Position numbers and translations under genes: made by a program. Below, in pieces: positions 1-8,174 of a stretch of DNA of 64,000 nt. Each line of letters opens with the position of its first letter. The first letter of the stretch is position 1. The DNA comes from an uncultured Oscillospiraceae bacterium. Lineage in GTDB: Bacteria; Bacillota; Clostridia; Oscillospirales; Acutalibacteraceae. The notes under the pieces were generated by a model that worked only from the letters and a program-made list of their open reading frames with translations, had not been told where the DNA came from and did no database searches. Location: the NCBI GenBank assembly GCA_902492455.1, contig CABULH010000018.1, forward strand, positions 1-64,000, in the 5' to 3' direction.

Positions 1-54
1 TATCATCATAATAATCCCGCCTAAAATATTTTAGGCGGGATTATTATGATGATA
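1..54. repeat. Perfect 54-bp palindrome, likely bidirectional terminator
   Basis: Bases 1-27 are the exact reverse complement of bases 28-54. The core is CCCGCCTAAAA/TTTTAGGCGGG, flanked by AT-rich arms (TATCATCATAATAAT and its complement). It lies just downstream of the minus-strand kinase gene ending at 123, so a transcription terminator is the simplest reading. The gene on the other side is outside the window. The complete lack of mismatches over 27 bp is more than a terminator needs, so a small inverted-repeat element remains possible. Confidence 0.6.
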
Positions 55-122
55 AAGTCTGCTCGGCACGGATCTATTTATAGTATATGCTCAATATGCC
101 AGATCAAGGCGGCTTGCTGCAT

Positions 123-749
123 TTACACACTGCCGGGCATTTTGATCTGGAGATAGGCTTTGGCCAGAGCCACGCATTTATCCCAGCCAAGATCGCTGCT
201 GTTGAGGCAGAGATCATAGTTATCCGCATCTTTCCAGCTGCGGCCGGTAAAGGCGCGGTAGTATTCCGCCCGTCGTCTATCCACTTTACGGATATACCGG
301 GCTGCCTCGTCGGCCGACAGATTGCCATGGACCTCCATCGTTTTCTGCACACAGTAATCGAAGGGGGCATGGACATACAGCCGGAGGACATTGGTTTTAT
401 CCCGCAAGATGTAATCCGCGCAGCGGCCAATGATCACGCAGGATTCCCGCGACGCCAGATCCCGCATCACCTTGGCAACATAATTGTAGAGATTTTCCCG
501 GGAAACAAAGTCGCTGGATTCCGGAGGGATCACCTCGCCCGGCTTGGTGCGCGCTTTGCGCAGGAGGGAGGGTTTCAGCTTTTCATCCGCCTGAACAAAA
601 AGAGCTTCATTAATGCCGCTTTCATCTGAAGCCAGACGAAGCAGTTCAGTGTCATAAAAGGGAATGCCCAGTTCTTCCGAAAGCATCTTGCCGATGGTGC
701 GGCCGCCGCTTCCGTAGCCGCGGGAGACGGTGATACAATAGTTGCTCAT
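123..749 (-). CDS. Cytidylate kinase-like family protein
   Basis: A 208-aa P-loop protein of the cytidylate-kinase-like (AAA_26) family, which is common in Clostridia and separate from canonical Cmk. The N-terminus reads CITVSRGYGSGGRTIG, an intact variant P-loop, followed by a helical lid region rich in Arg (RKVDRRRAEYYRAFTGR) that resembles the phosphate-binding segment of CMP kinases. Nucleotide substrate is inferred from the family only. The start at ATG 749 is preferred over one seven codons upstream because AAAGGA lies at a usable distance and the P-loop strand begins right after it. It is transcribed from its own promoter (809-837) and followed by the palindrome at 1-54. Confidence 0.8.
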   Translation of the reverse strand: MSNYCITVSRGYGSGGRTIGKMLSEELGIPFYDTELLRLASDESGINEALFVQADEKLKPSLLRKARTKPGEVIPPESSDFVSRENLYNYVAKVMRDLASRESCVIIGRCADYILRDKTNVLRLYVHAPFDYCVQKTMEVHGNLSADEAARYIRKVDRRRAEYYRAFTGRSWKDADNYDLCLNSSDLGWDKCVALAKAYLQIKMPGSV

Positions 750-808
750 TTTCAGATCAGATCCTTTCATGGGAATACTATCCGCAGCGGGTATCTGTTT
801 CCGCCTTC

Positions 809-837
809 AGTATAGCATTCCCGTGCGCCGCCGTCAA
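809..837 (-). promoter_or_regulatory. SigA-type promoter of the kinase gene
   Basis: On the minus strand TTGACG (837-832) and TATACT (814-809) are separated by 17 bp. This places the transcription start about 55 nt upstream of the kinase start codon. It separates the kinase transcript from the sigma/anti-sigma pair upstream. Confidence 0.65.
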
Positions 838-847
838 ACATCATCTT

Positions 848-2128
848 TTACGATGCTGAAGAGGATGCGGGAGGAAGAAGCCAGCGATCCTCCAGAGCTT
901 CCGTGATCACGTCATAAGTACAATGCAGCTCCAAAAAGCGCCGACGCTCCTGCTCCAGTTCTTCCGAAGAATAATCGTTGCCCTCCATCTCCTTCTCGAA
1001 GCTTTCCTGGAGGCTTTGCAGCCTTTCCGCGCTGGGAGTGGAGCGGAACCGCAGCTTATAGTAGGGACGGTAGAAGCCGTCGGCATCCACTGTGTAGAAC
1101 AGCCAGATATGTGTCAGTGGATCGCCTGCCTCCGGCTTTGCCGAATCCTCCAGTCTGAAGTCGACGATGTAGTCGCCTTTCCGAACCCGCCGTTGGGCTT
1201 CCTCCGGGGAAATCATGGTGTAATCACCGCAGCGTTTTAAGGCTTTGGAGCCGATATGGGACACATTGAGGGAACTGCTGTTCTCCAGCCGGTGAAAGGA
1301 AAAGACGGTACCGCCAGACAACGGGAAATCTGAATAGAGGAGAATTTTTTTTATAGCATCGGATTCCCGAAAATGCTCCGGCCCGGCAAGCGTGAATCGT
1401 CCGCTGAGAACCCGTCCGTCCTCATCGGTTTGCACCTCTCGCTGAATGTCTGGCTCCTTTCCGCAGCCCAGGAGCGAATAGTGCCGGCCGGCGAAATCCA
1501 GCAGGGCGTTTTCCAGGGATTCTTCTGATTGGAAGCAGCTTTCCCAAGAGGCGCCGGTTAAAAAGCAGTCCTGGCCGGCATCCCACCGGATGGAGAGCCT
1601 CCATATATCAATGTTAGAGACCGACATGGAAGCATTCTCCCCATAAGAGTAGGAAGACGAGGAGGCATAGCTGTATACCGCATCCTCGCTGCCAACATCC
1701 CCACCGGAGAGGAGAAAGGCTTTTTCAAGCTGTTCCGCCACGGATTTTGGGGATGCGATGCTGTCAAATCGGTAAACCGGCGCAGCGTTGAGACTGTCCA
1801 GGGAAACAGCGGGATAATCATCATATGGCAGCATGACACGGAATGCCTGGCTCCAATTGGGCAGTGCCTCCGCCAGCGGGCGCAGTTTAGGCTGAGAGGG
1901 GATGAGCAGAATTCCCACCGTTACTGCACCGGCGGTCAACAGGGCGAGAAGCGCACACAGCAGCCATACCCTTTTCCGGGAAATACAGCGGGGTGGTGAG
2001 GGGAAATTCCCGTCGTTTCCACAATCATAAGGCGCTACGGATGCAGGAAGCGCGGTTTCCGGCAAGGGAACCCTTTCCGCATCCGCTAGAAATTTTGCCC
2101 GCCAGGTTTTATTTGTCAGCTTTTTCAT
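848..2128 (-). CDS. Membrane-anchored protein, putative anti-sigma factor
   Basis: A 426-aa protein with about 52 cytosolic residues, one membrane helix (residues 53-76, VWLLCALLALLTAGAVTVGI) and a long extracytoplasmic part of about 350 residues that I do not recognise. The start ATG at 2128 lies inside the 3' end of the sigma factor gene (about 20 bp overlap, preceded by AAGGGAGGGAG), so the two are translationally coupled. That arrangement, and the single-pass topology, suggest an anti-sigma or sensor role. The short cytosolic part lacks the HxxxCxxC motif of zinc-type anti-sigma domains, so the function is inferred from position. Confidence 0.6.
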   Translation of the reverse strand: MKKLTNKTWRAKFLADAERVPLPETALPASVAPYDCGNDGNFPSPPRCISRKRVWLLCALLALLTAGAVTVGILLIPSQPKLRPLAEALPNWSQAFRVMLPYDDYPAVSLDSLNAAPVYRFDSIASPKSVAEQLEKAFLLSGGDVGSEDAVYSYASSSSYSYGENASMSVSNIDIWRLSIRWDAGQDCFLTGASWESCFQSEESLENALLDFAGRHYSLLGCGKEPDIQREVQTDEDGRVLSGRFTLAGPEHFRESDAIKKILLYSDFPLSGGTVFSFHRLENSSSLNVSHIGSKALKRCGDYTMISPEEAQRRVRKGDYIVDFRLEDSAKPEAGDPLTHIWLFYTVDADGFYRPYYKLRFRSTPSAERLQSLQESFEKEMEGNDYSSEELEQERRRFLELHCTYDVITEALEDRWLLPPASSSAS

Positions 2129-2666
2129 GTCTCTCCCTCCCTTCGTCGTGCCGGTCATAATATTCCCGCAGCTTGCCCACAGCCCGATGATAACGTTTGC
2201 GGGCGGCTGCTTCCCGAATCCCCGTCACCGCCGCGATTTCCCCATGGCGCAGGCCGGAAATCAATCGCAGCACCACCACCTGCCGTTCATCTTCGGTAAG
2301 AAGAGACAAAGCGCGAATAAAATCCAGCCGTCCGTCAAGATCTTCGACCGGAGCGGGTTGGTCGGGAAGCGCTTCCACACAGATTTCCCGGCGGGTTCGC
2401 AGCCGGTCGATAGCCAAATGCCGGGCAATGGAAAAGACCCAGGCCTGTCCGTTGGTGCCTGGGCGATAACGGTCGTGCCGTGTCTGTACCTGCAAAAAGG
2501 TGTCCTGCAGAACATCCTCCGCTAGATTGGGGTCATCCAAAATGGCATAGGCCAGCAGATAAACCGGCCGTTTTAATCGGTGGTAGACCTCTTCCAGCAG
2601 GGAAGTGTCTCCTTCTGCCAAATGGCGGAGTGCGTTGTCACACAGCTGCCGGTTATTTTTTTCCAA
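2109..2666 (-). CDS. ECF-type RNA polymerase sigma factor
   Basis: A 185-aa sigma-70-family protein. Region 2 spans roughly residues 22-92 with the typical AEDVLQDTFLQV segment and the ARHLAIDRLRTRR promoter-melting helix. Region 4 spans about 115-170 with LTEDERQVVVLRLISGLRHGEIA and a helix-turn-helix. Length fits ECF factors (160-200 aa). A TTG start at 2666 is chosen because GGGGGGAG sits six bases upstream and nothing conserved lies before it. The stop overlaps the membrane protein start at 2128, giving a sigma/anti-sigma pair. The signal and regulon are unknown. I saw no convincing ECF-type autoregulatory promoter upstream. Confidence 0.88.
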   Translation of the reverse strand: MEKNNRQLCDNALRHLAEGDTSLLEEVYHRLKRPVYLLAYAILDDPNLAEDVLQDTFLQVQTRHDRYRPGTNGQAWVFSIARHLAIDRLRTRREICVEALPDQPAPVEDLDGRLDFIRALSLLTEDERQVVVLRLISGLRHGEIAAVTGIREAAARKRYHRAVGKLREYYDRHDEGRERHEKADK

Positions 2667-2792
2667 ATCGCTCCCCCCTTCTATAAGATAGAACGATGGT
2701 TGCTGCTGTTTTGTGACCTTCCGGTAAAAAAATTTCACAGAACCGTGCGCGGTATTCATTTCATCACTGTATAACAAACATTAAAAATTTTT

Positions 2793-3341
2793 CTATTCTA
2801 TACGCAGATGTCTGTATTGCCGGGGAGCGAGATTCTTCAAATAATTTGCCACGGTTTCCGGCGGGATCCGCATACCGCCCTTAGCCCAGTCGATCACGGT
2901 GCCGCAAATACCAAAGGAATAAAAGCGGGCATAAAAATCCCGGGCCTCCAGAGAAAGGCGATGGTCTGTGTCCAGTTTTTCAATGGCGTCGCAGAACAGG
3001 GCGTGGATAATCTGATAGAAGTATCCATGAAAATGCTGTTCCTGACGGCGGATCGTGTTCAGATAAAAAGGTTTGTCTTCCGCCATGGTTTTCAGTATCC
3101 CCAGCACCCGATCATTCCAATTGTCGAAGTTGATACCGGTGATGAAGGGCGCGATGCCTTCGTTGTAATAAATCCAGTTGAGCAGATCAAATTTATCCTG
3201 GAAGTGGTAGTAAAAGGTCTGCCGTGTGTAACCGCATGCCCTGGTGATGTCCGCGATGGAGATTTTGTCAAATGACTGATGACGGCACAGCTCCTTCAGG
3301 GCAGCAGCAAATGTTTTTTTGGTAACAGATGAATCAGACAC
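2793..3341 (-). CDS. TetR/AcrR-family transcriptional regulator
   Basis: A 182-aa repressor-type protein. The N-terminal helix-turn-helix reads ISIADITRACGYTRQTFYYHF (about residues 24-44), the classic TetR recognition region. The C-terminal domain resembles DhaS-like TetR regulators (FYSFGICGTVIDWAKGGM near the end). A GTG start at 3341 is chosen from AAGGAGG seven bases upstream. It is divergent from the glycosylase-like gene at 3495, with 153 bp between them, and may control it or itself. The ligand cannot be read from the sequence. Confidence 0.85.
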   Translation of the reverse strand: MSDSSVTKKTFAAALKELCRHQSFDKISIADITRACGYTRQTFYYHFQDKFDLLNWIYYNEGIAPFITGINFDNWNDRVLGILKTMAEDKPFYLNTIRRQEQHFHGYFYQIIHALFCDAIEKLDTDHRLSLEARDFYARFYSFGICGTVIDWAKGGMRIPPETVANYLKNLAPRQYRHLRIE

Positions 3342-3423
3342 AAAGGAATCCTCCTTAATGTATTCCAGCAGCAGCGCATACTTCAGCACAATCACACGGC
3401 ATAGAGTTCGGCAGTCTATACGG

Positions 3424-3452
3424 TTGCATCTGCAGAGAGAGTATGGTATACT
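3424..3452 (+). promoter_or_regulatory. SigA-type promoter of the Fpg-like gene
   Basis: TTGCAT (3424-3429) and TATACT (3447-3452) are spaced by exactly 17 bp, 43 bp before the start codon at 3495. It lies in the divergent region shared with the TetR gene. Confidence 0.65.
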
Positions 3453-3494
3453 TTTGAAAAACGTATGTTCTTGGATTGGAAGGGAGGCAATTTC

Positions 3495-4319
3495 ATGCTG
3501 GAGCTGCCGGAAAGCAAAACGATCTGCCGTCAGGCGGAGGATGTGCTTCGCGGTAAAACAATCGTCAAGGTTGTGAGCAACCAATCCCCCCATAAGTTTG
3601 CCTGGTTTCGAGGGAATCCGGAAGAATATGCCGCGCTGCTTCGCGGTAAAACCATCGGCCAATCCACGGCCTATGGAGGTATGGTGGAGATCGCTGTGAA
3701 AGAGATGCGGTTGATTTTTGCCGATGGAGTGAATCTTCGCTATTTTGCTCCGAATGAACCGCTGCCGAAAAAGCATCAGCTGCTTCTGGAGTTTGAAGAC
3801 GGCTCCTCTTTGCTGGGCAGCGTGCAGATGTACGGCGCGCTGTGGGCGCTGTCTCCGGGGCAGGAGGAAACGTACAATTTGATCGCCCGCAGCAAGCCGG
3901 ATCCTCTCTCAGATGATTTTAGTGAGGAGTATTTCCACAGGCTGTACGGTGAGCAGGATGGTAAGCTGTCGGTAAAGGCTTTTTTAGCCACCAAACAGCG
4001 GATTCCGGGGCTGGGAAACGGGGTACTACAGGATATCCTGTTTCATGCCCGGCTGCATCCCAAACGCAAGATGAACACCCTGACGAGCGAGGACTTTCCG
4101 CGGCTTTATCACGCGGTGACGCAGACGCTGCTGGAGATGACTCTCAAAGGCGGTCGGGATACGGAGCGGGATCTGTTCGGATGCAGCGGAGGATACCGGA
4201 CGATTCTGTCCGCCAAGACCAAAGATCAGCCTTGCCCTGTTTGCGGCGGGAAGATCCGGCGGGAGGCTTATCTGGGAGGCAATGTGTATTACTGCCCCAA
4301 CTGCCAGCCACTGGAATAG
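3495..4319 (+). CDS. Fpg/Nei-family DNA glycosylase homologue lacking catalytic Pro
   Basis: A 274-aa protein with the full Fpg/Nei layout: N-terminal beta-sandwich, H2TH region (IPGLGNGVLQDILFHARLHP) and a C-terminal zinc finger with Cys at 247, 250, 267 and 270 ending CPNCQ. Active Fpg/Nei enzymes begin MPE and use the exposed proline as nucleophile. Here the start is MLELPE, so Leu replaces Pro while Glu3 is kept. The zinc-finger loop arginine of active enzymes also appears to be Asn263. The start is fixed by AGGGAGG upstream of ATG 3495 and by the match of LELPE to the family N-terminus. Such proteins are often labelled endonuclease VIII, but glycosylase/lyase activity should not be assumed. 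DNA binding is plausible. Confidence 0.8.
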   Translation: MLELPESKTICRQAEDVLRGKTIVKVVSNQSPHKFAWFRGNPEEYAALLRGKTIGQSTAYGGMVEIAVKEMRLIFADGVNLRYFAPNEPLPKKHQLLLEFEDGSSLLGSVQMYGALWALSPGQEETYNLIARSKPDPLSDDFSEEYFHRLYGEQDGKLSVKAFLATKQRIPGLGNGVLQDILFHARLHPKRKMNTLTSEDFPRLYHAVTQTLLEMTLKGGRDTERDLFGCSGGYRTILSAKTKDQPCPVCGGKIRREAYLGGNVYYCPNCQPLE

Positions 4320-4504
4320 AGCAGCTTGAAAATATGGACAGCCGAAACCAATGTCGACGACACCGGTTTCGACTTTACTGGTTCAAATAGATGGATGTCT
4401 TCTTATAAGTTCTCATGTTTGCAAGACGCGTTTGACAGGTTTTTCGATCTCAAGATCTATTGCAACCAACACCGTTATAATTTCTTATATTAGGGGAGCG
4501 AACA

Positions 4505-5011
4505 ATGTGCGAACAGATTGAAAAAATTGTCGGAGATACTGTCGTTGGATACGAACAAAGGAATATCTTAGAGTTTATCGCATTTTTGAGAGCAAATGAA
4601 ATGAGTTTTGAAAGAGGCACAGGTTACTGGGAGAAGCAACTCTATTGGATGATAAAATATAGAAACCAATTTGTATGTTTTATTTTAATTAATGGTACGG
4701 GACCTGAGAAGAAATTCAGTCCTTTCACTATTTGGTCTGATGACAGCAGTTCTAATTGGTTCGAAAAATTTCCACTGGATGAGCATATGAAAAAAATTGC
4801 TTGGGAAAATGTAGATTTCTGTGAGAAGTGCGGCGCTTGTAGCGGCGGGATATGCAAAACTATATTTGGGAAGGAATTTCATAATGTTTGCCATACGACG
4901 ATGAGATTTATAAACCCGGATGATGAAACTTTAAGATTCGTGAAGAAGATGGTGGAAATAAGAAGAGATGATATTCTCAAACAATGCGAAGCGGACAAAA
5001 TCAATCTATAA
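4505..5011 (+). CDS. Uncharacterised cysteine-motif protein
   Basis: A 168-aa protein I cannot assign. It has no signal peptide or membrane helix. The middle part contains a dense cysteine motif, CEKCGACSGGIC (residues about 101-112), followed by FGKEFHNVCHTT, which could bind a metal. The C-terminus is charged and helical. AGGGGAGCG precedes the ATG. The coding sequence is clearly more AT-rich than its neighbours, which may indicate recent acquisition. Neighbours on both sides (a glycosylase homologue and an AraC regulator) suggest no function. Confidence 0.75.
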   Translation: MCEQIEKIVGDTVVGYEQRNILEFIAFLRANEMSFERGTGYWEKQLYWMIKYRNQFVCFILINGTGPEKKFSPFTIWSDDSSSNWFEKFPLDEHMKKIAWENVDFCEKCGACSGGICKTIFGKEFHNVCHTTMRFINPDDETLRFVKKMVEIRRDDILKQCEADKINL

Positions 5012-5130
5012 CCCGAAGGAACAGAATCAGCCGTCCCCATCAATCGTGTACTCTATTAACAGCGCACAATCCCAACCTGTAACACAGTCAAGAAGGTAAA
5101 TGTAACTGTGTGATTTTGCTTTCGCAGCGA

Positions 5131-5967
5131 TTATTCCATAGGCAGGGCGCGGGAGGGCAGGGCGTTCATCACCTTTTTATAAGTGCGATAGAAATAAGGA
5201 AGACTGGAGAATCCCACCGCCGCCGCCGCATCTGCAATAGAGAAACGACCGGTTTTCAGCAGTTTCTCCGCTTTGGTGCAGCGGAAAATGTTGAGATACT
5301 CCACAGAGGTCATACCGGTAACCGCGCGAAATACCCGGCAGAAGTAGTACTTGCTCAGGCCGATGGAACTGCAGAGCCCCTCCAGGGTAATGGGTTCTGC
5401 AAAATGCTGCTGCATGTAGGTCAGCGCCTGCTTAACGATTTCCAGCTTTACCCGGTCTCCGGCCATCTGTGGTGTTTGCCGATCCTCCACCGCACCGCGC
5501 AGCAGATGAACCATCATCTGAGCCAACAGGGCTTTGACCGCCGCCTTGTATCCGGGGAATTTTCGGTGCAGCTCCTCATCGATCTCCCGAAAAATCCGGC
5601 CGATGGTTTCGTCTCCAGGCAGCAGATGGCGGAAGGCAATATCACGCAATTCCAGGCTGAAATCCTCCCATAGGGAGGATTCGGGAATCACATAGAACCA
5701 TTCCAGCATTCCCTCGCGTGCCTCCAGGGTATGGAGTTCACTGCTATTTACCACCACCGTATCCCCGGCTTGCACGGGAACCATGGATAAGCCGCAGACA
5801 ACACTGCCCGATCCGCCGAGAAAATGGAGAATTTCCAGGCTCTCATGCCAATGGAGACCCCGGTGTCCTTCCGTCGGATATGCCGGCGGCAGGGAACTGA
5901 GCCGATTGAATATAATGGGGAGTTCCGGGTCCAGTCCTGTATGCCGTTCGTAAAGTCCGCTGTCCAT
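5131..5967 (-). CDS. AraC-family transcriptional regulator
   Basis: A 278-aa protein with an N-terminal cupin sensor domain (HWHESLEILHFLGGSG, then VQAGDTVVVNSSELHTL) and a C-terminal AraC double helix-turn-helix (ITLEGLCSSIGLSKYYFCRVFRAVTGMTSVEYL, RFSIADAAAAVGF). The start at 5967 is set by AAGGAGG eight bases upstream. It is divergent from the sugar isomerase and oxidoreductase genes at 6103-8025, so it most likely activates that pair in response to a sugar or derivative. This is inferred from position and family habits. Confidence 0.9.
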   Translation of the reverse strand: MDSGLYERHTGLDPELPIIFNRLSSLPPAYPTEGHRGLHWHESLEILHFLGGSGSVVCGLSMVPVQAGDTVVVNSSELHTLEAREGMLEWFYVIPESSLWEDFSLELRDIAFRHLLPGDETIGRIFREIDEELHRKFPGYKAAVKALLAQMMVHLLRGAVEDRQTPQMAGDRVKLEIVKQALTYMQQHFAEPITLEGLCSSIGLSKYYFCRVFRAVTGMTSVEYLNIFRCTKAEKLLKTGRFSIADAAAAVGFSSLPYFYRTYKKVMNALPSRALPME

Positions 5968-6102
5968 CTGCGGTTCCTCCTTGCCGAAGGGCAATATTGT
6001 GCAATAGTCGGGCAACATCTGGTATGGCGCGATATTTGATTTGAGTATATAGTAAAAGGCGAAAGGCGTCAAGCCTATGACGAAAGGAAAGGGTGAGAGT
6101 TT

Positions 6103-6915
6103 ATGTATGCGCTGCCGATAGGCGTCATGGTGGACTGCTTCCGCCTGAGCATCCGGGACGGAGTGAGAAAGGCCGCCGAAATGGGGGCACAGGGGCTGCA
6201 GGTTTACGCGGTTTCGGGGGAAATGGCGCCGGAAAACATGACGGCGGACAAGAGAAGAGAATTTTTGGACCTGGTGCGGTCCAGCGGTCTGCGGATTTCC
6301 GCACTGTGCGGGGATCTAGGCCAGGGATTTGCCGACCGGGAGAAGAATCCGGCGTTGATCGAGCGTTCCAAGCGAATCCTGGATTTGGCCCGGGAACTGG
6401 ATACCGCCATTGTGACCACCCATATCGGTCAGGTGCCGGCGGACAAAAGCCGGGATCAGTACAAGATCATGCAGGAGGCCTGCTTTGAACTGAGCCGGTA
6501 CGCAGATTCCATCGACGCCCATTTTGCCATTGAGACAGGACCGGAGCCGGCTCAGCTGCTGAAGGAATTTTTGGATGAGCTTCATTCCACCGGTGTGGCG
6601 GTGAATCTGGATCCCGCCAACCTGGCAATGTGCACCCGGGACGATCCGGTTCAGGCGGTATATACGCTGCGCCGGTATATCGTCCACACCCACGCCAAGG
6701 ACGGCAGTCCTTTGGATCAGCCCGGTCAGGATGGCTGCCCCTTCATCGAGCTGCCGCTGGGAGAGGGCAGCGTGGATTATCCCCGTTATCTTCAGGCGCT
6801 GCGGGATATCGGCTATACAGGATTCCTCACCATTGAACGAGAGGTGGGGGATAAGCCGGAAGAGGATATCGCCATGGCGATGGATTTCCTGCGCCGCCAA
6901 TTGACGGTTATGTGA
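6103..6915 (+). CDS. Sugar phosphate isomerase/epimerase (xylose-isomerase-like TIM barrel)
   Basis: A 270-aa protein of the AP-endonuclease-2/xylose-isomerase-like TIM-barrel superfamily (IolE/IolI/tagatose-epimerase-like). Metal-site segments are visible: FAIETGPEP, AVNLDPAN, VHTHAKD and TIEREVG near the C-terminus, which supply the Glu, Asp, His and Glu ligands. The substrate is not identifiable. It is followed 45 nt later by a Gfo/Idh/MocA oxidoreductase, a frequent pairing in inositol or rare-sugar catabolism, and is divergent from an AraC regulator. Confidence 0.88.
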   Translation: MYALPIGVMVDCFRLSIRDGVRKAAEMGAQGLQVYAVSGEMAPENMTADKRREFLDLVRSSGLRISALCGDLGQGFADREKNPALIERSKRILDLARELDTAIVTTHIGQVPADKSRDQYKIMQEACFELSRYADSIDAHFAIETGPEPAQLLKEFLDELHSTGVAVNLDPANLAMCTRDDPVQAVYTLRRYIVHTHAKDGSPLDQPGQDGCPFIELPLGEGSVDYPRYLQALRDIGYTGFLTIEREVGDKPEEDIAMAMDFLRRQLTVM

Positions 6916-6960
6916 TGATTTTGAGGGGACGGCTTGAATAGCAGAAAGGAGTGAGACCAT

Positions 6961-8025
6961 ATGCGGCCTCTGAGAATCGGTGTCATCGGAACAGGAAGTA
7001 TCAGTCACTTTCATATGGGCGCTTATCAGAAGAACCCTCGGGTACAGCTGTACGCAGTGTGTGATCTGAATCTGGAGCGGGCGCAGAAGGCAGCGGAAAA
7101 ATACGGGGTACCCGAAGAACGGGTATTCACCGATATGGCCGAAATGCTGAAGCTGGAGGAGATCGACGCGGTCAGCGTCTGCACCTGGAACAGCGCCCAT
7201 GCCCCCTGCACCATCGCGGCCCTGAATGCAGGCAAGCATGTGCTGTGTGAAAAGCCTATGGCGCTCAATGAGGAGGAGGCCAGGGCGATGCAAGCCGCCG
7301 CTGAAAAGGCGGGCAAACTGTTGATGATCGGATTTGTACGCCGGTTCGGCAATGACTGCCGGAATACGGAGGATTTTCTTCGGTCGGGATATTTCGGTGA
7401 GCTGTATTACGCCAAGGCGGTATATCAGCGGCGCAACGGCAACCCGGGCGGCTGGTTTGGGGATAAATCCCGCTCCGGCGGCGGGCCGCTGATCGATTTG
7501 GGCGTACATGTCATCGATTTGGTGCGGTATCTGATGGGCAACCCTCAGCCCGTATCGGTATACGGCGCGGCTTTCCACAAGCTGGGCAGCCGGAAGGAAC
7601 TAAAGGCAGCCCGGAATTATGTTTCAGCGGAAAAGAGCGACTACGATGTCTGCGATGTAGAGGACAGCGTTACCGCGCTGATTCGCTTTGACAATGGGGC
7701 GGTACTGTCGGTAGAAACCGCCTTCTGCTTGAATATGAAGCAGGATCGGACTTCGGTGGAACTGTTCGGCACTAAGGGCGGCGCACGACTGGAACCGGAT
7801 TTTGAGTTATATGCCGATATGAACGGTCATCTCACCGACACGGTATTATCGGCGGAACCCGTCTTGGGATTTGATGAGCTGTTTCAGCGGGAGATCGACC
7901 ATTACATTTCCTGCATTGCCGACGGGATTCCCTGCCGGGCGCCGGCGGAGGATGGGGCGATGCTGATGAAAATTCTCGACGCCGTCTATCGCAGTGCGGA
8001 AACCGGCAACGAGGTCAAACTATAA
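6961..8025 (+). CDS. Gfo/Idh/MocA-family oxidoreductase
   Basis: A 354-aa NAD(P)-dependent dehydrogenase. The Rossmann fold begins at GVIGTGSISHFH (residues 7-18), and the family EKP motif is present in HVLCEKPMA. The C-terminal alpha/beta domain contains GGGPLIDLGVHVIDLVRYL with the usual conserved His. AGAAAGGAG precedes the ATG. It probably acts on the same sugar as the isomerase just upstream, as a two-gene catabolic unit under the divergent AraC protein. No transporter is encoded next to it. Confidence 0.9.
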   Translation: MRPLRIGVIGTGSISHFHMGAYQKNPRVQLYAVCDLNLERAQKAAEKYGVPEERVFTDMAEMLKLEEIDAVSVCTWNSAHAPCTIAALNAGKHVLCEKPMALNEEEARAMQAAAEKAGKLLMIGFVRRFGNDCRNTEDFLRSGYFGELYYAKAVYQRRNGNPGGWFGDKSRSGGGPLIDLGVHVIDLVRYLMGNPQPVSVYGAAFHKLGSRKELKAARNYVSAEKSDYDVCDVEDSVTALIRFDNGAVLSVETAFCLNMKQDRTSVELFGTKGGARLEPDFELYADMNGHLTDTVLSAEPVLGFDELFQREIDHYISCIADGIPCRAPAEDGAMLMKILDAVYRSAETGNEVKL

Positions 8026-8036
8026 AGGTAAAAGTC

Positions 8037-8067
8037 GTTGCTGCAAAATCAAACATTTTGCAGCAAC
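8037..8067 (+). terminator. Hairpin downstream of oxidoreductase gene
   Basis: GTTGCTGCAAAAT pairs with ATTTTGCAGCAAC around a five-base loop. It lies 11 bp after the oxidoreductase stop and just before a stronger hairpin. Confidence 0.55.
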
Positions 8068-8071
8068 CTTC

Positions 8072-8120
8072 TAAAAAGCCGCTTGCGGGCCATCTATGAT
8101 GGCCCGCAAGCGGCTTTTTA
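8072..8120. terminator. Strong bidirectional intrinsic terminator
   Basis: A perfect 23-bp stem (TAAAAAGCCGCTTGCGGGCCATC and its complement) with a three-base loop. The A tract on one side and T tract on the other let it work in both directions. It separates the plus-strand sugar genes from the minus-strand HD-domain gene ending at 8175. Confidence 0.9.
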
Positions 8121-8174
8121 GTTCAAACGTATATTCCATTGTGCAGCAGCCTCCATTAAAGAACGGAGAAAGAT

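Noticed and set aside
5968..6102. Operator or promoter boxes between the AraC regulator and the isomerase gene
   Set aside because: AT-rich boxes and half-repeats are present but none has good spacing or symmetry, so no site was called.
6316..7578. Minus-strand frame opposite the isomerase/oxidoreductase pair
   Set aside because: Both plus-strand genes have diagnostic motifs and correct starts. The antisense frame is composition-driven.
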